Source of the DNA: Endomychus coccineus
Taxonomy: Eukaryota > Arthropoda > Insecta > Coleoptera > Endomychidae
Direction: 5' to 3'
Assembly (NCBI GenBank): GCA_958510875.1
Contig: OY294070.1
Location: forward strand, 121,934,703 to 121,998,702
DNA length: 64,000 nt
How positions within the stretch are numbered: position 1 is the first letter of the stretch; each line of letters begins with the position of its first letter. The notes beneath the pieces are model-generated. The model was given only the letters and a program-made list of their open reading frames with translations. It ran no database searches and had not been told where the DNA came from. Position numbers and translations under genes: made by a program. Shown here piece after piece: positions 1-12,039 of this stretch.

Positions 1-119
1 AGATCCGTCAAGATAGATTCTCCTCAAACTATACCAATAAGATATTTCGATCGATTTCTAGGCATTATAGAATATCCAGCTAGATGTCCAGATTTGACTA
101 CCTTCAAACTATCTTTTTG

Positions 120-960
120 GAGCTGCGCAAAGTGGAGTCCACATAGGCTACGGCATCAGATGAGATTCCGTCTAATGCCTATTGTGACCCAGAATTAACA
201 TCAGTTCTTTGCAGGTTGACAACATTGCCATACAAATTTGGTGTATTTCCTTCCAGCTGGAAGAGATCTAGAGTTCAACCAATTCCGAAGATAGGACCGT
301 TTCTAATAATGACAGACGCATAGCACTAATTTCTTTGACGTCTGAAGTAATGGGGGAAGCAATCAAAATCGAGCACATCCAATATCTAGAGAGCTCCAAA
401 ATCAACCGACAGAATGGTTTTAGTAACCAAATATCCGTAGGAAATCTGCTAAGTAACACAAGCAATGCAGAAGTCTATGAAAAAATATGGGGAATCTCTA
501 GTTGTAGCGTTGGATGTCTCCAAAGCATTTGGCCTAGCCTTTTTGATAAACTTCCGGCAAATGGTTTGCCACCCCAACTTTGTTTACTAGCAAATTTTTT
601 CTCAGACATCACTCACTCCATGTGACAGCAAACCGAGTGTCCTTCGATCTGTCCTGGAATACTGTTTACATTTTTGGAGTTGAGCCCCAAACATACGCTA
701 AACCTCTCAGGTTTTATTCAAAAGAGAGTTTCCGTCTCATTTTTATGTCACACTCACCAAACTATGCCCTCTTTTCTCCAAAATATTCACGGCTGGCTCA
801 TACGATATTCTACGAGTTTTCCTCTCATGTAGTTATAATTGGCTTCCAACCCTGGTTTTCCACAGGGACCCGCAAATGGACCTAAGTGATACTTTTGCCA
901 TTCAATTTAGTTTTTCCAATGGAAGCTATAGTATTTCAATGTATCATTACGACAATGTCG
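120..960 (+). pseudogene. Jockey-like LINE reverse transcriptase remnant
   Basis: Translated pieces in shifting frames follow a jockey-clade RT from the fingers onward. The segment FPSSWKRSRVQPIPK lies near 255-290, a motif-A-like stretch (LDVSKAFGLAF, normally DxSKAFD) near 505-540, and the LPANGLPPQL step near 550-580. A later part (about 640-960) resembles the thumb/C-terminal region with the LEYCSH-type motif. Several frameshifts and stops interrupt it and the YADD box is not visible. The same family recurs at 51605-57300, 62500-62760, 27770-29110 (minus) and 37270-37400 (minus). It is a dead 5'-truncated copy; the left part may continue outside the window. Clade assignment rests on motif recognition only. 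Confidence 0.7.
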
Positions 961-962
961 CT

Positions 963-1526
963 TTTCACAAACATAATCTTAACATGCAGAAGTGCCAAAA
1001 ATCATTATTTGATTTAGAAAATGCGGTCATCCATGTTAGTGGCTCGTTATAATAGAAGAAATCTTCGAAACTGTGGAGCGGAGTGACTTGAAACTTGGCA
1101 GATGTGTTTCTTATAGGTACTTGTTGAAAAACAATTTTTTGGAACTCAATTCCAAACGGAGTAAGAGGGCTTTCATATATTTTGACGTTTTTGACAACTA
1201 ATATATCAGGTATAATTTTATGACATACAGATTCATAGATTGATAGATCATTATGACAGCTCATACTGTCTATGACAGATAACACATAACCCTCAGCAAG
1301 ACAGGTAACGTTAACATGACAGACAGCTGATACACATTGACATTCACATAATGTCCTTGACATACCATTCCATATCATAGATATGATGCGAATTCAAAAA
1401 ACTTTCACGTGTCATAGAGTATAATTTCACACCTTCAGCTGTTCTTACTCATCGGAAATATTTTCATCTAGTTTTGAATCTTGGGAATGAAGTCGTGGCG
1501 GCGCACCCAATGCTTTCTTGTACATG
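963..1526. other. No gene recognised; one dispersed-repeat motif
   Basis: No conserved protein is recognisable here. A minus-strand open frame at 965-1378 is Cys-rich but has no family signature. The stretch around 1070-1185 (GACTTGAAACTTGGCAGATG, then a G-rich purine run) resembles 15360-15480 in the same orientation, so it is a dispersed repeat common to both places. Confidence 0.5.
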
Positions 1527-1528
1527 TA

Positions 1529-2488
1529 CCGAGATACGAAAAATTATCTTGGTCAAGGGTGGTTGTGGAATCTAAAACGTGTGTCTTACTTTACGTTCAA
1601 AATAATTATGTCATAATTAATTTGAAGTTTCTAAAAGTGGGAAATTTTGCAATTTTATACGAATATTGTAACACTCAGAAGTCTTTAGCGCTTTGAACTC
1701 CGGGATTTTCACGTGGCCTATCGAAATTAGAAGGTTCGAATTACCTAAAAACATAATTGCATGAACGCCAGACGTCCTTTATAATTAGCTACGAACGAAA
1801 TCATTTTGACATATGCCTCAAGGAGCTCGCTGGGCGTAAGTTAGAGTTTATACATTTTACCTCGGTCTTGTTAATTTGGGGCCGTTTCTTGCCCCGTGCG
1901 ACCGGCGCCAGCTGTAATAAAGTGTTTTTGGCTATGGGCCGCTAGCTTTTACCCGCTTCGTGTATATTTTGTCGCAAAAAAATTCCCTTTGGTACGTAGC
2001 ACGTTAGACGCGCGTAGCTGAGTTCTGAGAATAGCTCAAACTGTTTTAATCAAATTTTCCTATTTGATGGACATTTATCGAAAAAAGAAGGGCCGTCGGG
2101 CACGGTCCGATACTAAATCTAACTACATGGAGCGAAAACGCCACGCGAAAAGTCGTGGTGAAGCCGTATTAGGTACAACCAGTTTGCACTTTTCTAACTC
2201 GCGTGCTACGGGCTTCTCACGTGAACGTCATTCGATTAACGGAAAATTAACTATTTCAAAACAGTTTTTGACCCGGATTGTGGCTATCACGACCTCTGAA
2301 AAGGTTCAAAGTTCACATAATTATTTCATAATTTGTAGTTCATTATTGTTTTACAACTGAAATAAATAGGTATGAAATTTGTAGGTTATTGATGATGTCA
2401 GTGTGACAGTGACATAATTATTTCAAACGTAAGACACACGTTTTAGATTCCACAACCACCCTTGACCAAGACAATTTTGATATCCCGG
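1529..2488. mobile_element. 960-bp DNA element with 80-bp terminal inverted repeats
   Basis: Positions 1529-1614 and 2405-2488 are inverted copies of each other with only a few mismatches; the core shared word is CTTGGTCAAGGGTGGTTGTG. TA dinucleotides sit at both outer edges (1527-1528 and 2489-2490), as expected of a Tc1/mariner-type target duplication. No transposase is visible: the internal open frame at 2064-2360 is not kept in the related inverted copy at 26830-27500. It is therefore called a non-autonomous element. The superfamily is inferred only from the TA. Confidence 0.75.
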
Positions 2489-2490
2489 TA

Positions 2491-3640
2491 TAAGTAGTAT
2501 AATAGGAGGGAAGGTGGTTATAGAATTTATTGATGTACGTGTAATTTTACCGGAAAATTGTGCTAACAAAAGAATGATGAGGGAAGTGATCTACGGATCT
2601 GTTAATTTTTTCTATGCTTCCAGTCATCATTATATTTGACTGCACTCTTCCAAATTGCCAGTGTGACGCTTGAGACTGTAAAAATCGATACTCCTCACAC
2701 TGACAAGGAAAATGAGCTTAGGTTAGGTTAGCATCTCATTAGTTCAATCAAGGTACTCTTCATTTCGAATCAATAGACAATCTCACACGGAAAATCTTCA
2801 ACTCGCTTGTATCGCACAATTTCCATTTATAATACAAAATGAAGCAATCTCTAACTGTTCACATGAATTACGAATCGTTCAATTCCTGGTGGTAAATAAA
2901 TGTATACCTATTACTGAGAAATTGATATTATACAATGAATCCACATAAGCCTTAGATACTCACTAGGATATTTAGGTTTAGTCCTTAATTTTGCTTCAAT
3001 TTTTTTCACGTACATCTGAAATTGTATATTGTAGAAACTGATGCAATCTCTTTTCGAGTTTTCTGAGTATTCGATGATCAAATTAGCATGGGCATAGATT
3101 ATAGATACTCAGAACTAAAGTATGACACCTATTTTTTTTTCTAGGAATACTTACTCAAATTGAATAAGCTGTTTGTAGTATCGCGAAAGTGCTTATTATG
3201 GTTATATTAGCTATTCCCAATTTCCATAAATGCATCGTACATCAACATCTGGCTGAATCAGATACAGTCCTGCATGTTCGTTAATGGTTAAAAAGGAAAA
3301 TACGTGGTGAAGTTATAATCGAATTTACTTACGGGTGAGACTGTTTTCTAGAAAGCCAAAATTAATAAATTAGTCAATCACTATCCAATCCAAATGCCAC
3401 TATTTCGAAGTGAACGAAAATATTATTGTACATGGGGAAATACAAAAATTTTGGTTTGAGTACTTGACAGATGTTAGAATGAGGGAATAGCAGATCACAG
3501 AATTAGAAGTTCCTGTATTGTGTACTTCGAACTATTTTCTAAATGATAGATGGTGTTGAATGCGTACAATCGTAGCTTACTTTTGTGAGTCCAATCAATG
3601 GTACTATTTCCTGGGTCGAATCATATGCAATTTGTGTTAA
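2491..3640. other. No feature recognised
   Basis: AT-rich sequence with no convincing coding frame, RNA gene or repeat that I can relate to the rest of the window. Confidence 0.4.
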
Positions 3641-4565
3641 GAGTGGATCCTCATGCAACTATGCGTTCAGGCAGAATCCATAAGAGGAGCGTATCTCTTC
3701 GATCTTATTAGACAAGGAAAGGCCGAAGCATTCTTGGATTGCTTGGATCATCTGGGTCATTGGGGATGAGATCCGACAGGTTCATTATTCACAGTACTTC
3801 CGTACCATTCAAGATGCAAACCTTGAATGGGCAGGAGAACGCTAGGGGCAATCCTCATATAATACCAGGAGATTCCGTAGCTTAGCGAAGGCACTAGGAC
3901 CAAAAAAAGTACAGTTGCTGGAATGGTCGAGACAAAGTACCAAGAAGAAATGATTTATTTGAACCTAGGGACACTCGCGACAGAATTCCGAACGAAAATA
4001 TTAACATTTACAATATGTGCACGAATTATGAGGGAGAGAGCCTATGAGAATATTCAAATCAAAATCATTGCGAGCAACCTAACAGTGCTTAAGGCACTGA
4101 AGTCATACACAATCACCTCACATTAGGTATTTGCTTGTGTAAAGGAACTAACGGCACTAGTGAAGAACCCCAATAGTGTGACATTTGTAATCCACAAATT
4201 GCTCGAGGCAGAGAGCCGAGCCTATTAGGGGAAACTGCCTCGTATGTTGCATTCCAAGCGACTAATGGGAAATCTCCAGTAGCAACGAGTGATGATAAGC
4301 AGACAAGAAATATTGTTGTTGCATTCCTGACGTGCCACGCCCCGTGCAACTGATATCTCTGCACAATGGGTCTGGTTCAACAGCTCACATACAGGGGTTG
4401 GGGTGTGGAAGAACACCATGCATGTGTTGTGTCAGTGCATGGCATAAGAGGCTGGTCTTCAGACGGCAAAACTACAACGAGGAAATCAGAAGTATCCCCT
4501 ACATCAGGCTTCTGAATTTCGTAGGACACAGGACTGATGAAATAGCAATATGAGAGAGCACAATA
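3640..4565 (+). pseudogene. I/R1-type LINE: decayed RNase H domain and C-terminal tail
   Basis: Translation in three frames follows an RNase H domain. LNLGTLATEFRTKILTFTI (about 3958-4014) corresponds to the LGxxATVFQAE segment, LTVLKALKSYTITSH (about 4081-4125) follows the expected IYTDSxAALxAL position, and MHVLCQC (about 4418-4440) matches the Cys/His tail of the C-terminal domain. Catalytic positions are gone: the first acidic residue reads Lys and the TDS position reads as ASN. Stops and frameshifts are frequent. Better-kept relatives lie at 28069-28934 and 41850-42015 (minus). This is a dead LINE fragment. Confidence 0.6.
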
Positions 4566-4569
4566 GGAC

Positions 4570-5358
4570 ACTAATGATTGCAGTGCAGTGGGGCTCCTTC
4601 AGCGAAAAAGAACCGAACTGACGGGGGAGGTGAACACTCTTGGGTGAAAACCGTTCCACTAGGTGATATGGAGTAGATAAGCCCTCGACTCAAGCACCGA
4701 TTTCCTTCTACATTAATAGATATGATTTTCAAACTACTCCCGATATGTTCACTTCTATTGTCAAATTTCTCTCTCTCTCTTTCTCACTCACTCCTCCCAA
4801 AACAATACGTACTTCTAAATATATTGCATTTGTTTATTTATTAATTTATTTATTTATTTATTTATCTCACAAGAACAAACAGATTACAATCACTTATTTT
4901 GTTATGAATTCATTCGCGCATTTAACAGAAGTTTCTTAATTACTACCACCGAACACGACTTGGCACCACCAGCTTCAAGTGAACCTTCTTGTCTTGTTTC
5001 TGTTCGGTGAATTAGGCAAGCTGATTACTTGGAAACTTCTAAACATCCAATAAATGCCGGCAATAAACCATATAATAATAAAATGGGTCCATAAACCATA
5101 TAATAATAAAACCTACCCACCCTTTAAATTATTTCAATTATCTGCAAGGGTCGCACTTAATCTTTTGATAAAACGAAAAACATAAAAATATGCACACAAA
5201 TTTTATTTTTGCCGAAATATGCAATTTTTTATGAAATTTGTAAATATATGCAAAATATGCAAATATGTGCACTTTGCATATATTCCGCCCTTTACTTATA
5301 ACCTAATTAGATGTTCTACAGTTATATGAAAGCCGTCCAATAATTAATGAAAACAAAC
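4570..5358. other. Non-coding stretch with a LINE-type (TTTA)n tail
   Basis: A TTTA run at about 4836-4866 followed by unique sequence looks like the reverse complement of a LINE 3' tail; similar runs with adjoining sequence occur at 29376 and 50959. A 21-bp AT-rich word is directly duplicated at about 5062 and 5090. No gene is recognised. Confidence 0.45.
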
Positions 5359-5360
5359 TA

Positions 5361-6750
5361 CAAGGTGTTCCATCTCAGACGAGCCACCCCGTATATTTCT
5401 TATCCCATAGTGAGTGGAAAACTCTCTCGAAACACGTCGAATGATTTTGTTTGAGGGACATCTTTTGACGTACATTTGAGGCTTGAACGAGCAACCCCCT
5501 AATAGGGGCGCTTCCACCCCTCAAAATTTAATAGGGGTTGGTTGGTTTAATAGGGTTTAGAGAGGGGTTGAGTGATACGTCATTTGAAAGGTCTTGGAAG
5601 CCTCTTTACAACGGTGTATGAAAAACGTAAATTTGATGGACCGTTTTCGCCAAAAATCAATTTTGATGATGATTGGGATAGAAGGCAAGAGTTTTGCGAA
5701 ATTATGGTCGAGCGTATCAACAATAACCCAAATTTCTTGTACAACGTTTGCTTTTCTGACAATGCACTTTTTTACTTAATGGAGAGGTTAACCGGCATAA
5801 CTGTAGAATTTGGAGCGATACAAATCCTCATGTATTTCGAGAAGCTCACACTCAACATCGGGAAAAGCTAAACGTTTGTGTAGGAATTTTGGGAGACCAC
5901 CTAATTGGACCTCTGTTTATTCCTGGTGATTTGAATGGCGAAATTTATCTTGAAATATTGGAAAATGCGATTGATCCGTTAATAACTGAACAATTAGAGA
6001 ACTATCCTCTACTACTTGAACAACAATTGCATTTCCAACAAGACGGAGCTCCTCCTCACTACGCCGCACCAGTTCGCCAATACCTCAATTTGCAATACCC
6101 CGGTCGTTGGATTGAGAGAAGAGGTCCTATGGAGTGGCCTGTCCGATCTCCTGACCTGAACCCTCTGTACTTCTTCTTGTGAGGACATCTTAAGTCCAAG
6201 ATTTTTGTGACTCAGCCTGAAAATTTGGACGGACTACGCCAACGAATTGTAAATGAGTGTCGTCAAATAACTCCAATTATGTTGAACCATGTTAGAGACG
6301 GTTTTCAGTCAAGATTGTATTATTGTATGGAAGTCAATGGAGGACAATTTGAACATTTGAATTAAACACGCAGATTAAATTTTTTTCATTGTAAGCATGA
6401 CAACACAATTCAATTTTCTTACGAATGTGATTTTTCGAAGATTGTTTGAGTTTGTAAAAAAGACTTAATAAAAATGAGCTTGTACATTGTATAAATAACC
6501 AAAATATTCAAGGTGGCGCATTCGAGCAACAAAATTAAGACCTTTCAAATGAGGTATCACTCAACCCCTCTCCTCTATTCAATTTTGAGACGTTGAAGCG
6601 CCCCCTATTAGGGGGTTGCTCGTTCAAGCCTCAAATATACGGCAAAAGATGTCCCCCAAACAAAATCATTCGACGTGTTTCGGGAGATTTTTCCACTCAC
6701 TATGGGATAAGAAATATATGAGGTGGCTCGTCTGAGATGGAACACCCTGT
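5361..6750 (+). mobile_element. Tc1/mariner-superfamily transposon with 230-bp TIRs
   Basis: The left end (5361-5595) and right end (6530-6750) are inverted copies, beginning CAAGGTGTTCCATCTCAGAC and ending with its near complement (GGAACACCCTG). TA sits at both borders (5359-5360 and 6751-6752). The body carries a transposase pseudogene (5596-6362), so this is a once-autonomous copy of about 1.39 kb. TIRs of this length are long for the superfamily. Confidence 0.85.
5596..6365 (+). pseudogene. DDE transposase (IS630/Tc1-mariner type), decayed
   Basis: The segment at 5889-6182 stays open and carries the second catalytic Asp in HFQQDGAPPHY. The third is in RSPDLNPLYFFL, with 36 residues between the two Asp by my count. 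Upstream, FSDNALF (about 5752-5772) fits the first Asp. After FFL the expected Trp codon is TGA (6181-6183), and coding similarity continues to QFEHLN followed by TAA near 6362. Frameshifts occur around 5780-5890. All three Asp survive, but the frame does not. The host element's long TIRs flank it symmetrically. Confidence 0.8.
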
Positions 6751-6752
6751 AT

Positions 6753-7690
6753 ATATAGTTTAAAGAAAAAAAAAAGTAAGAAAAATCAAATACTCAATTA
6801 ATACAACAAAACTAAAACTATTCTACAACCCTACTACTGGCCCACAACTACCCCACCACTTCCTCGGCCATCGGTACCACAAGTCCACCCAGATCTGTCT
6901 GTCACTATCTAGAGCACTCGCCAACATATACACCACATCCATCAAAAATCACTCCTACCAACCCGAACCGCCTCCTGTTGAACTGCATTACTCAACTCAA
7001 ACACACCTTTAATTAATTAATTTAACAATTAATACTCAAATCCCCGATATCTGACCCATAAGCGTTTCTTATATATGCTATTTTGAAGTCCTACCTGAAT
7101 CTAATCCATGTTCGTGGAATTAACAGATTCAGCCAGATTTTAGTCTCAACTCGGCTATCCATATTTCGAACGATTCGCTCGAATATATGCTTTATATTCA
7201 GATGCGACAGTGTGAAAGAAACCCAGAGGATCGTGGAGAACGGAACAAGAAGAAAAGCGTTCACTAATTGTTTAAAATGAGCGGTGTTAAGGTCGGTCTG
7301 GAGGATTTAGTAAAGCTATATCGCGTTATAGGCGTCAGACCGGGATATAAATCCAACTTCTATAAACTGGAGATAAAGTTTCGTGGAAGTTTTCGAAGTG
7401 CATTTGTAGGCTTTGGCCGGTCGCCAAAGCTTTCTCTAGCCGTCGGTTGCCTCTTCTTGTCCTTGCCTCGGAAACTCAGTTATTGCGTACGGCATTTGTT
7501 CATGTTTTGCTTCAGTAGATGTTTGTGCATCGCTTGGCGGTCGGACAAGGATCATCAACTTCAACATTGGCAACTTCACTTTTTGTCATACTCATTTTCT
7601 TACTTCTAGTCGAAATTCTCTGAGAACAATTGTACACTGAATGGAACGTGCAGCTGCGTCGTTAACCGATACAACACTTGTTTTTAAAGA
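6753..7690. other. Unassigned stretch
   Basis: An open frame at 7268-7609 (113 residues, less AT-rich than its surroundings) starts at ATG and has no domain I recognise. I see no splice or repeat evidence that supports it as a gene, so it is left uncalled. Confidence 0.35.
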
Positions 7691-7698
7691 CAAGTATG

Positions 7699-8661
7699 TT
7701 ATTTTTCCACTACTAGCTGTGAAGTTGACAATTATTGCGTCTCCTAGCCTGCTGAGAAGTTGAATTTCTCTAGTAGTGGTTAACAGTTTTTTCTATTGTT
7801 GACCTAGGTTAATAATGAAAAAACTAAAATGTTTCGAGAATCCAGGGATAGTTATTTAACAAAAACTTGTGCAAAGTGATTTTGTATACCCAGGAGATTG
7901 TCTTTAACGTATTTGCCGCTTGAAATTACCTAACACGATAAAATTATTTGAATCAAAAAATGCCATTAGTTTAAAATTCGCGCTCAACATGAATGACTGA
8001 TGACATTCGTGAATCGTGACCGTAACCTACAACGAGTGCCGGACAGAGTCGAGCTTGGTTATGTTACAAAACTATTTAAACAAAATAAGAGTAAGACCAC
8101 GAGAACACAGAATTACCAGAAGAAGACATTGAATAAAACTGATAATTTTTCAAGTGAGTAACCTTGCTACAGGCTACAGATAATAGATGGTTTTGTAAAT
8201 TTTAGGTTAGTATTCGACTAAGTGAAAACAAGATTTCAGTAGTGAAAACGATAGAAAAGGGAAATAGTTGATCTCAACATAGAATAATGTGCCCATAAAG
8301 TAGAGGCCTTTTTATCACTTGCATAATCGTGGAAGTATGCCAGTAGTAAGTAGAAATCATCTCTACGTTTTTGGTACTGCACCAAACTGTCTGTACAGTA
8401 ACTTTTTCTGCGATTTCTCGCATTTCTGGCGCTTTTCGAATTTAAATTTTCCCTCATTTCGGCTTTTCACATGTATACGTAAATATTTCAACAATATTGT
8501 TTTTGAGAAATGTCATTTGATAGAAATGTCAAAATTGATTTCCAGCCTACTTACTTTTTATCAGACATAAATTACGCAAGCATACGTATCAAATTATTTA
8601 CTTTATTTAACTTAAAAATATTAAATTCTAGTTTAATGTGCTAGTAGTGGAAAAAATAGTA
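7699..8661. mobile_element. Element bounded by short inverted repeats, carrying Crypton scrap
   Basis: TTTTTCCACTACTAGC near 7711 is matched by its complement GCTAGTAGTGGAAAAA near 8640-8655. Between them lies the tyrosine-recombinase fragment on the minus strand. Boundaries are approximate and no target duplication was identified. The ends could be coincidental, but a 16-bp perfect inverted match about 0.95 kb apart is unlikely by chance. Confidence 0.45.
8236..8457 (-). pseudogene. Crypton-type tyrosine recombinase, N-terminal fragment
   Basis: The minus-strand frame contains ASTLWAHYSMLRSTI, almost the same as SSTLWSQYSMLRSTL in the better-preserved copy at 33323-34493. This is the helical N-terminal (core-binding) part of the recombinase; the catalytic C-terminal domain is missing here. 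Residues upstream of FYLLLAYF do not match the other copy. Broken fragment. Confidence 0.55.
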
Positions 8662-8803
8662 TATACACCACGGTGGTGAAGACATTTATAGACCTCGCAC
8701 CTTATTCCGCTCGGGGCAAAGCCCCTCGCGAAATAATCTTGATGCTCGGTCAATAATAATAGTCTTCAACACCTTGGTGTATAATATACTATTATTTTCT
8801 TGA
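8655..8803. repeat. 145-bp hairpin
   Basis: The left arm (TATATACACCACGGTGGTGA, about 8660) pairs with a right arm ending at about 8800 (reverse complement TATTATACACCAAGGTGTTG). The right edge CTTGGTGTATAATATACTAT closely resembles the right edge of the Crypton insertion near 34615-34633 (CTTGTTGTACAATATACTAT), so it may be a Crypton-associated terminus. Confidence 0.5.
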
Positions 8804-8809
8804 AATAGC

Positions 8810-9059
8810 TAATGCTAGAATGTATCCACATCTTGAGGCTGATTATCGTAATCACATTTGGCATAGAATATCATAATCAATAGCGGATCTCATTGATATG
8901 ACTCATATTGCATTTGGTCGCCTAACCACTTGCCCAGCAACCGAGGCATTATGTGTTAGGGGGCGGCCCGCTGTGGCTAATGCTTTGAGAATATGCCACT
9001 CGTGATGGGATATTCCAATAGTCATCAGTATTTCTGTGAAATTTTTATGGTTTAGAATA
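8810..9059. other. No feature recognised
   Basis: No coding frame or repeat relation seen. Confidence 0.4.
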
Positions 9060-9953
9060 GGGCATGGTGAAAAGTCCCTGAAAAATGAAACGAGAAATGA
9101 TTTATTTGGTCGAAACTCATTATATTTCTCAACATAATCTCATTGGAGCTAGATACTCTCCCCCACCTTTTTTTCTAATTTCTCGATCCCTTCCAAATAA
9201 TACGATTGCGACAATCCTTAAAATAGGCTTTCGTTTCAGTGATGACCTCATCGTTGGAGTGAAAACTCTTTCCGCCGAGCCTAGTCTTCAAGTTTGGTAA
9301 TAGATAAAAATCGCAGGGGGCCAAATCTGGAGAATATGGTAGATGACGAACCAATCCGTAGCGCAATTCATGCAATTTTTTTTTTGCCAATTGCGGCTCC
9401 TTTCGTTTCAAATCGGCGTCTAATAGATTTTCAAAGTAATCGATATGACTTTGTTGGCCATGACTTTGTTGGCCGTGAGACTCACTTTGGCCTTTTCCGG
9501 CTTCGATTTGCCAAGACAAGCCCACTGCTTCAACTGCTCCTCGGTATGTTGTGATGGATCCATGTTTTATTGACAGCTACGAAACGGCGCAAAAACTTCT
9601 TCTTATCACGCTTGAACATCGCCAAAAACTCCTCTCAAGTTGTCACAAGGTCGCGCTTGTTGGCAAAAGAGAGCAAATGCGGTACCCCATAATGTTTAAC
9701 AAGGGATACTTTGATTTGCGTGATCTTTTATCCACTCAAGGAATAATGTTCAATCAAGACGCGAAATTCACTTTTTTCCATGCTTACAAATCTTCGAGAT
9801 AGCTTGCTTTCGATGGGTGTCAAAACGGAACTGAATGACTCATAAGTCAATGTTAATGCGTTCTAGTTGAAGATGGTAAAAAACAAATGTCACATGGGAG
9901 TTTCGATTGTGATGCCATTTGTTTTATTTTTCAGGGACTTTTCACCTTACCCT
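9060..9953 (-). mobile_element. Mariner element, internally deleted
   Basis: Ends are inverted copies: GTGAAAAGTCCCTGAAAAAT at about 9067 and its complement near 9930-9947. The minus strand encodes mariner transposase pieces: HYSPDLAPCDFYLLPNLKTR around 9290-9350 carries the third catalytic Asp. AKKKLHELRYGLV joins two segments that are normally separated by the block with the second Asp (HQDNAPxH), so that Asp has been deleted. N-terminal parts towards 9800 are frameshifted. This copy cannot make a working transposase. Confidence 0.8.
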
Positions 9954-10252
9954 GTGCAATAAACGTATATAGTCGAGGAAATAAAGCATTTCACATTCCA
10001 AAGTGGGTGCAGTTGGATAGATTGAGATGCGGTTTCCTGCATTCGATTCGGAAAATGATTTAGAAATTTTGTGCCGGGTTTGTTTTTTGCGGAAGAAATT
10101 GAATGCATTTCTACAGCCAAAATATGCATCTTTTTGAGGGCTCGAATTGTTTTATCGGTGGTTTTTGGGGACGGTGAATTCGAACATGCTATCAAAAAAA
10201 TTCACTGAGGTCCCCTTGAACCTCCTCGGCGGTATCCGGGCGTGCTGACGCC

Positions 10253-10254
10253 CT

Positions 10255-10334
<80 letters not shown>
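10253..10334. repeat. (TA)n microsatellite
   Basis: An uninterrupted TA dinucleotide run of about 80 bp. A second, shorter TA run lies at about 12009-12030, on the far side of the LTR insertion, suggesting that the LTR landed inside one microsatellite. Confidence 0.95.
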
Positions 10335-10338
<4 letters not shown>

Positions 10339-12008
10339 ATGATTTCATTTCATAAACAATAAAAATTTAAAAATAATAACTTACCGAACTTTGAAAATCA
10401 GAAAAGATCAAATAAAAGATATTTATATGGAATTAAAAACAATAGTAAAAGCTGAATAATAGTTAGGATATTAATATTAACAATGTAAAACATAATAAAC
10501 AACAATGTAATAGAATAAGAAGTGATAAACAAGAACTTCAGTGAAAGTGAAGAAACGTACTGTGTAACGAAGGCAGAAATCATAATTAAAGTGATTACAA
10601 AACTATCATGTGATAGTACAAAACATTGAATAATGTAATAGATATAAGTTAGGATTAGTATATTTGAGTTATGAAATGTTAAAAAAATGTTATTGATATA
10701 ATATGATATGTATTAGATTTAAGAATAAGTAACTGTCAAGAAAACCATAAATATGGGAATAATCATATTAATAATAACCCAATCATAGGTTATATTATAC
10801 CAAAGTGTGGGCAAAAATGTAGGCAATATTAATTTAAAAAGAAGGAATCACTATCAATTAAAATAAGTTGAAAATCTCCAATAAGTCGAAAATTAAAGCA
10901 TACTAAATTCTGATTGGTCGAGACGAATTTCTAGTGTCAGTCTAGTAACAATGAGAACTTCTGTCAGTTCACAACAATTAACTTGGCATGCTTGATATGA
11001 AAAAAAAGCATCTGATAGGTAGAAAATGACATCAAGTAGCGTCGGTTTTGGAGGCCTATAAAAGGGTCTGAAAGGAAATCCAAATTCAGTTTGCATTAAT
11101 ATCCAAGCAGAGACTGTTCTTCTCTGGCAACTCACCAAAATTTTCTAACCTAAGTTTATATAAAATAAACATCAGAGAACGCAAGTGTTCCAAACTTCGA
11201 TAGGTTACAAGTAACCAAAGTTAATAAGTTTTATTAAAAGTCAACGAGTATCCCAAGTATCTAAACCAAATAAAAGGTAGTAATAACCTCCAATTTATAA
11301 GAAGTATCCAACGATTGCCATTCTTCAACATAATTCCAATAAAGCATCGAAAGGTTTTATATCTTATCTAAAAAGAATAAAACAAAGTATTATCAACAGT
11401 TCCTGATCCTCAAGAAGAAGTAACCTGAATTAGTTACCTGTGATCATCGTGAAATAGCATAGTGTTGTGTAAAAGGTGAATCAACGAAATTATAAAAGGA
11501 AGTAAATTGAAAATTGCCCACATTGTTAAACACACTTTTGGATATTATCTAAACGTAAGTTTGTTTATAATTTCTACATAATATTATCCGTTTATCTGTA
11601 AAGAAAAAGGAAGATTGTTGACAATAACAATATATACACATATTAGTTGAAAAAGTGTCTTAAGGTTATGTCATAGATTTTGTAAACATAAAACTGAATT
11701 GAACAAGATAATAAGAGTCATAGAAATTAAATATTGTGAAATCAAAGAACATTGTGTTTAATTCCATATAAAAAGTATTCAATAGATAAACTTCAAAACT
11801 TCATAAACATTAATTTAAAAATTCAAATATAATCAAATCAAAAGATAAAAAGCTAGCCGGTAAAATCAAAAATTATAATTATTAAATAAATAAAAACTCA
11901 ATAAGAGTATTCTTAACAATTGTCAGTGGGGCAAAAATAAAAACAGTAAGAATAATAATTATTAACAAATTGTCACCACAAAGTGGGGCAAATAATAATT
12001 ATATTAAC
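10335..12008 (+). mobile_element. Solo-like LTR of a Ty3/gypsy-type element
   Basis: It begins TGTTATGATTTC and ends in TTAACA (also seen at 11918), giving the short inverted TGTTA/TAACA ends typical of LTRs. Near the right side, ATTGTCACCACAAAGTGGGG resembles a gypsy primer-binding/leader region. A second, inverted copy of the whole segment lies at 52385-54025. No gag or pol follows, so this is a solo LTR plus a little leader. The exact right edge is uncertain because of a partial duplication at 11910-11990. Confidence 0.65.
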
Positions 12009-12039
12009 AATATATATATATATATATATAAATTTGATT

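Noticed and set aside
965..1378. 137-residue minus-strand ORF
   Set aside because: No domain, AT-rich composition like the flanks, and partly within a dispersed-repeat motif.
2064..2360. 98-residue basic ORF as a transposase
   Set aside because: It is not preserved in the related copy at 26830-27500 and has no DDE or DNA-binding signature.
7268..7609. 113-residue ORF as a host gene
   Set aside because: No recognised domain, no splice support and no repeat relation; left as unassigned rather than called.
8700..8760. CGCACCTTATTCCGCTCGGG region as a tRNA-like gene
   Set aside because: No cloverleaf with a proper anticodon arm can be drawn; it is the loop of a hairpin repeat.
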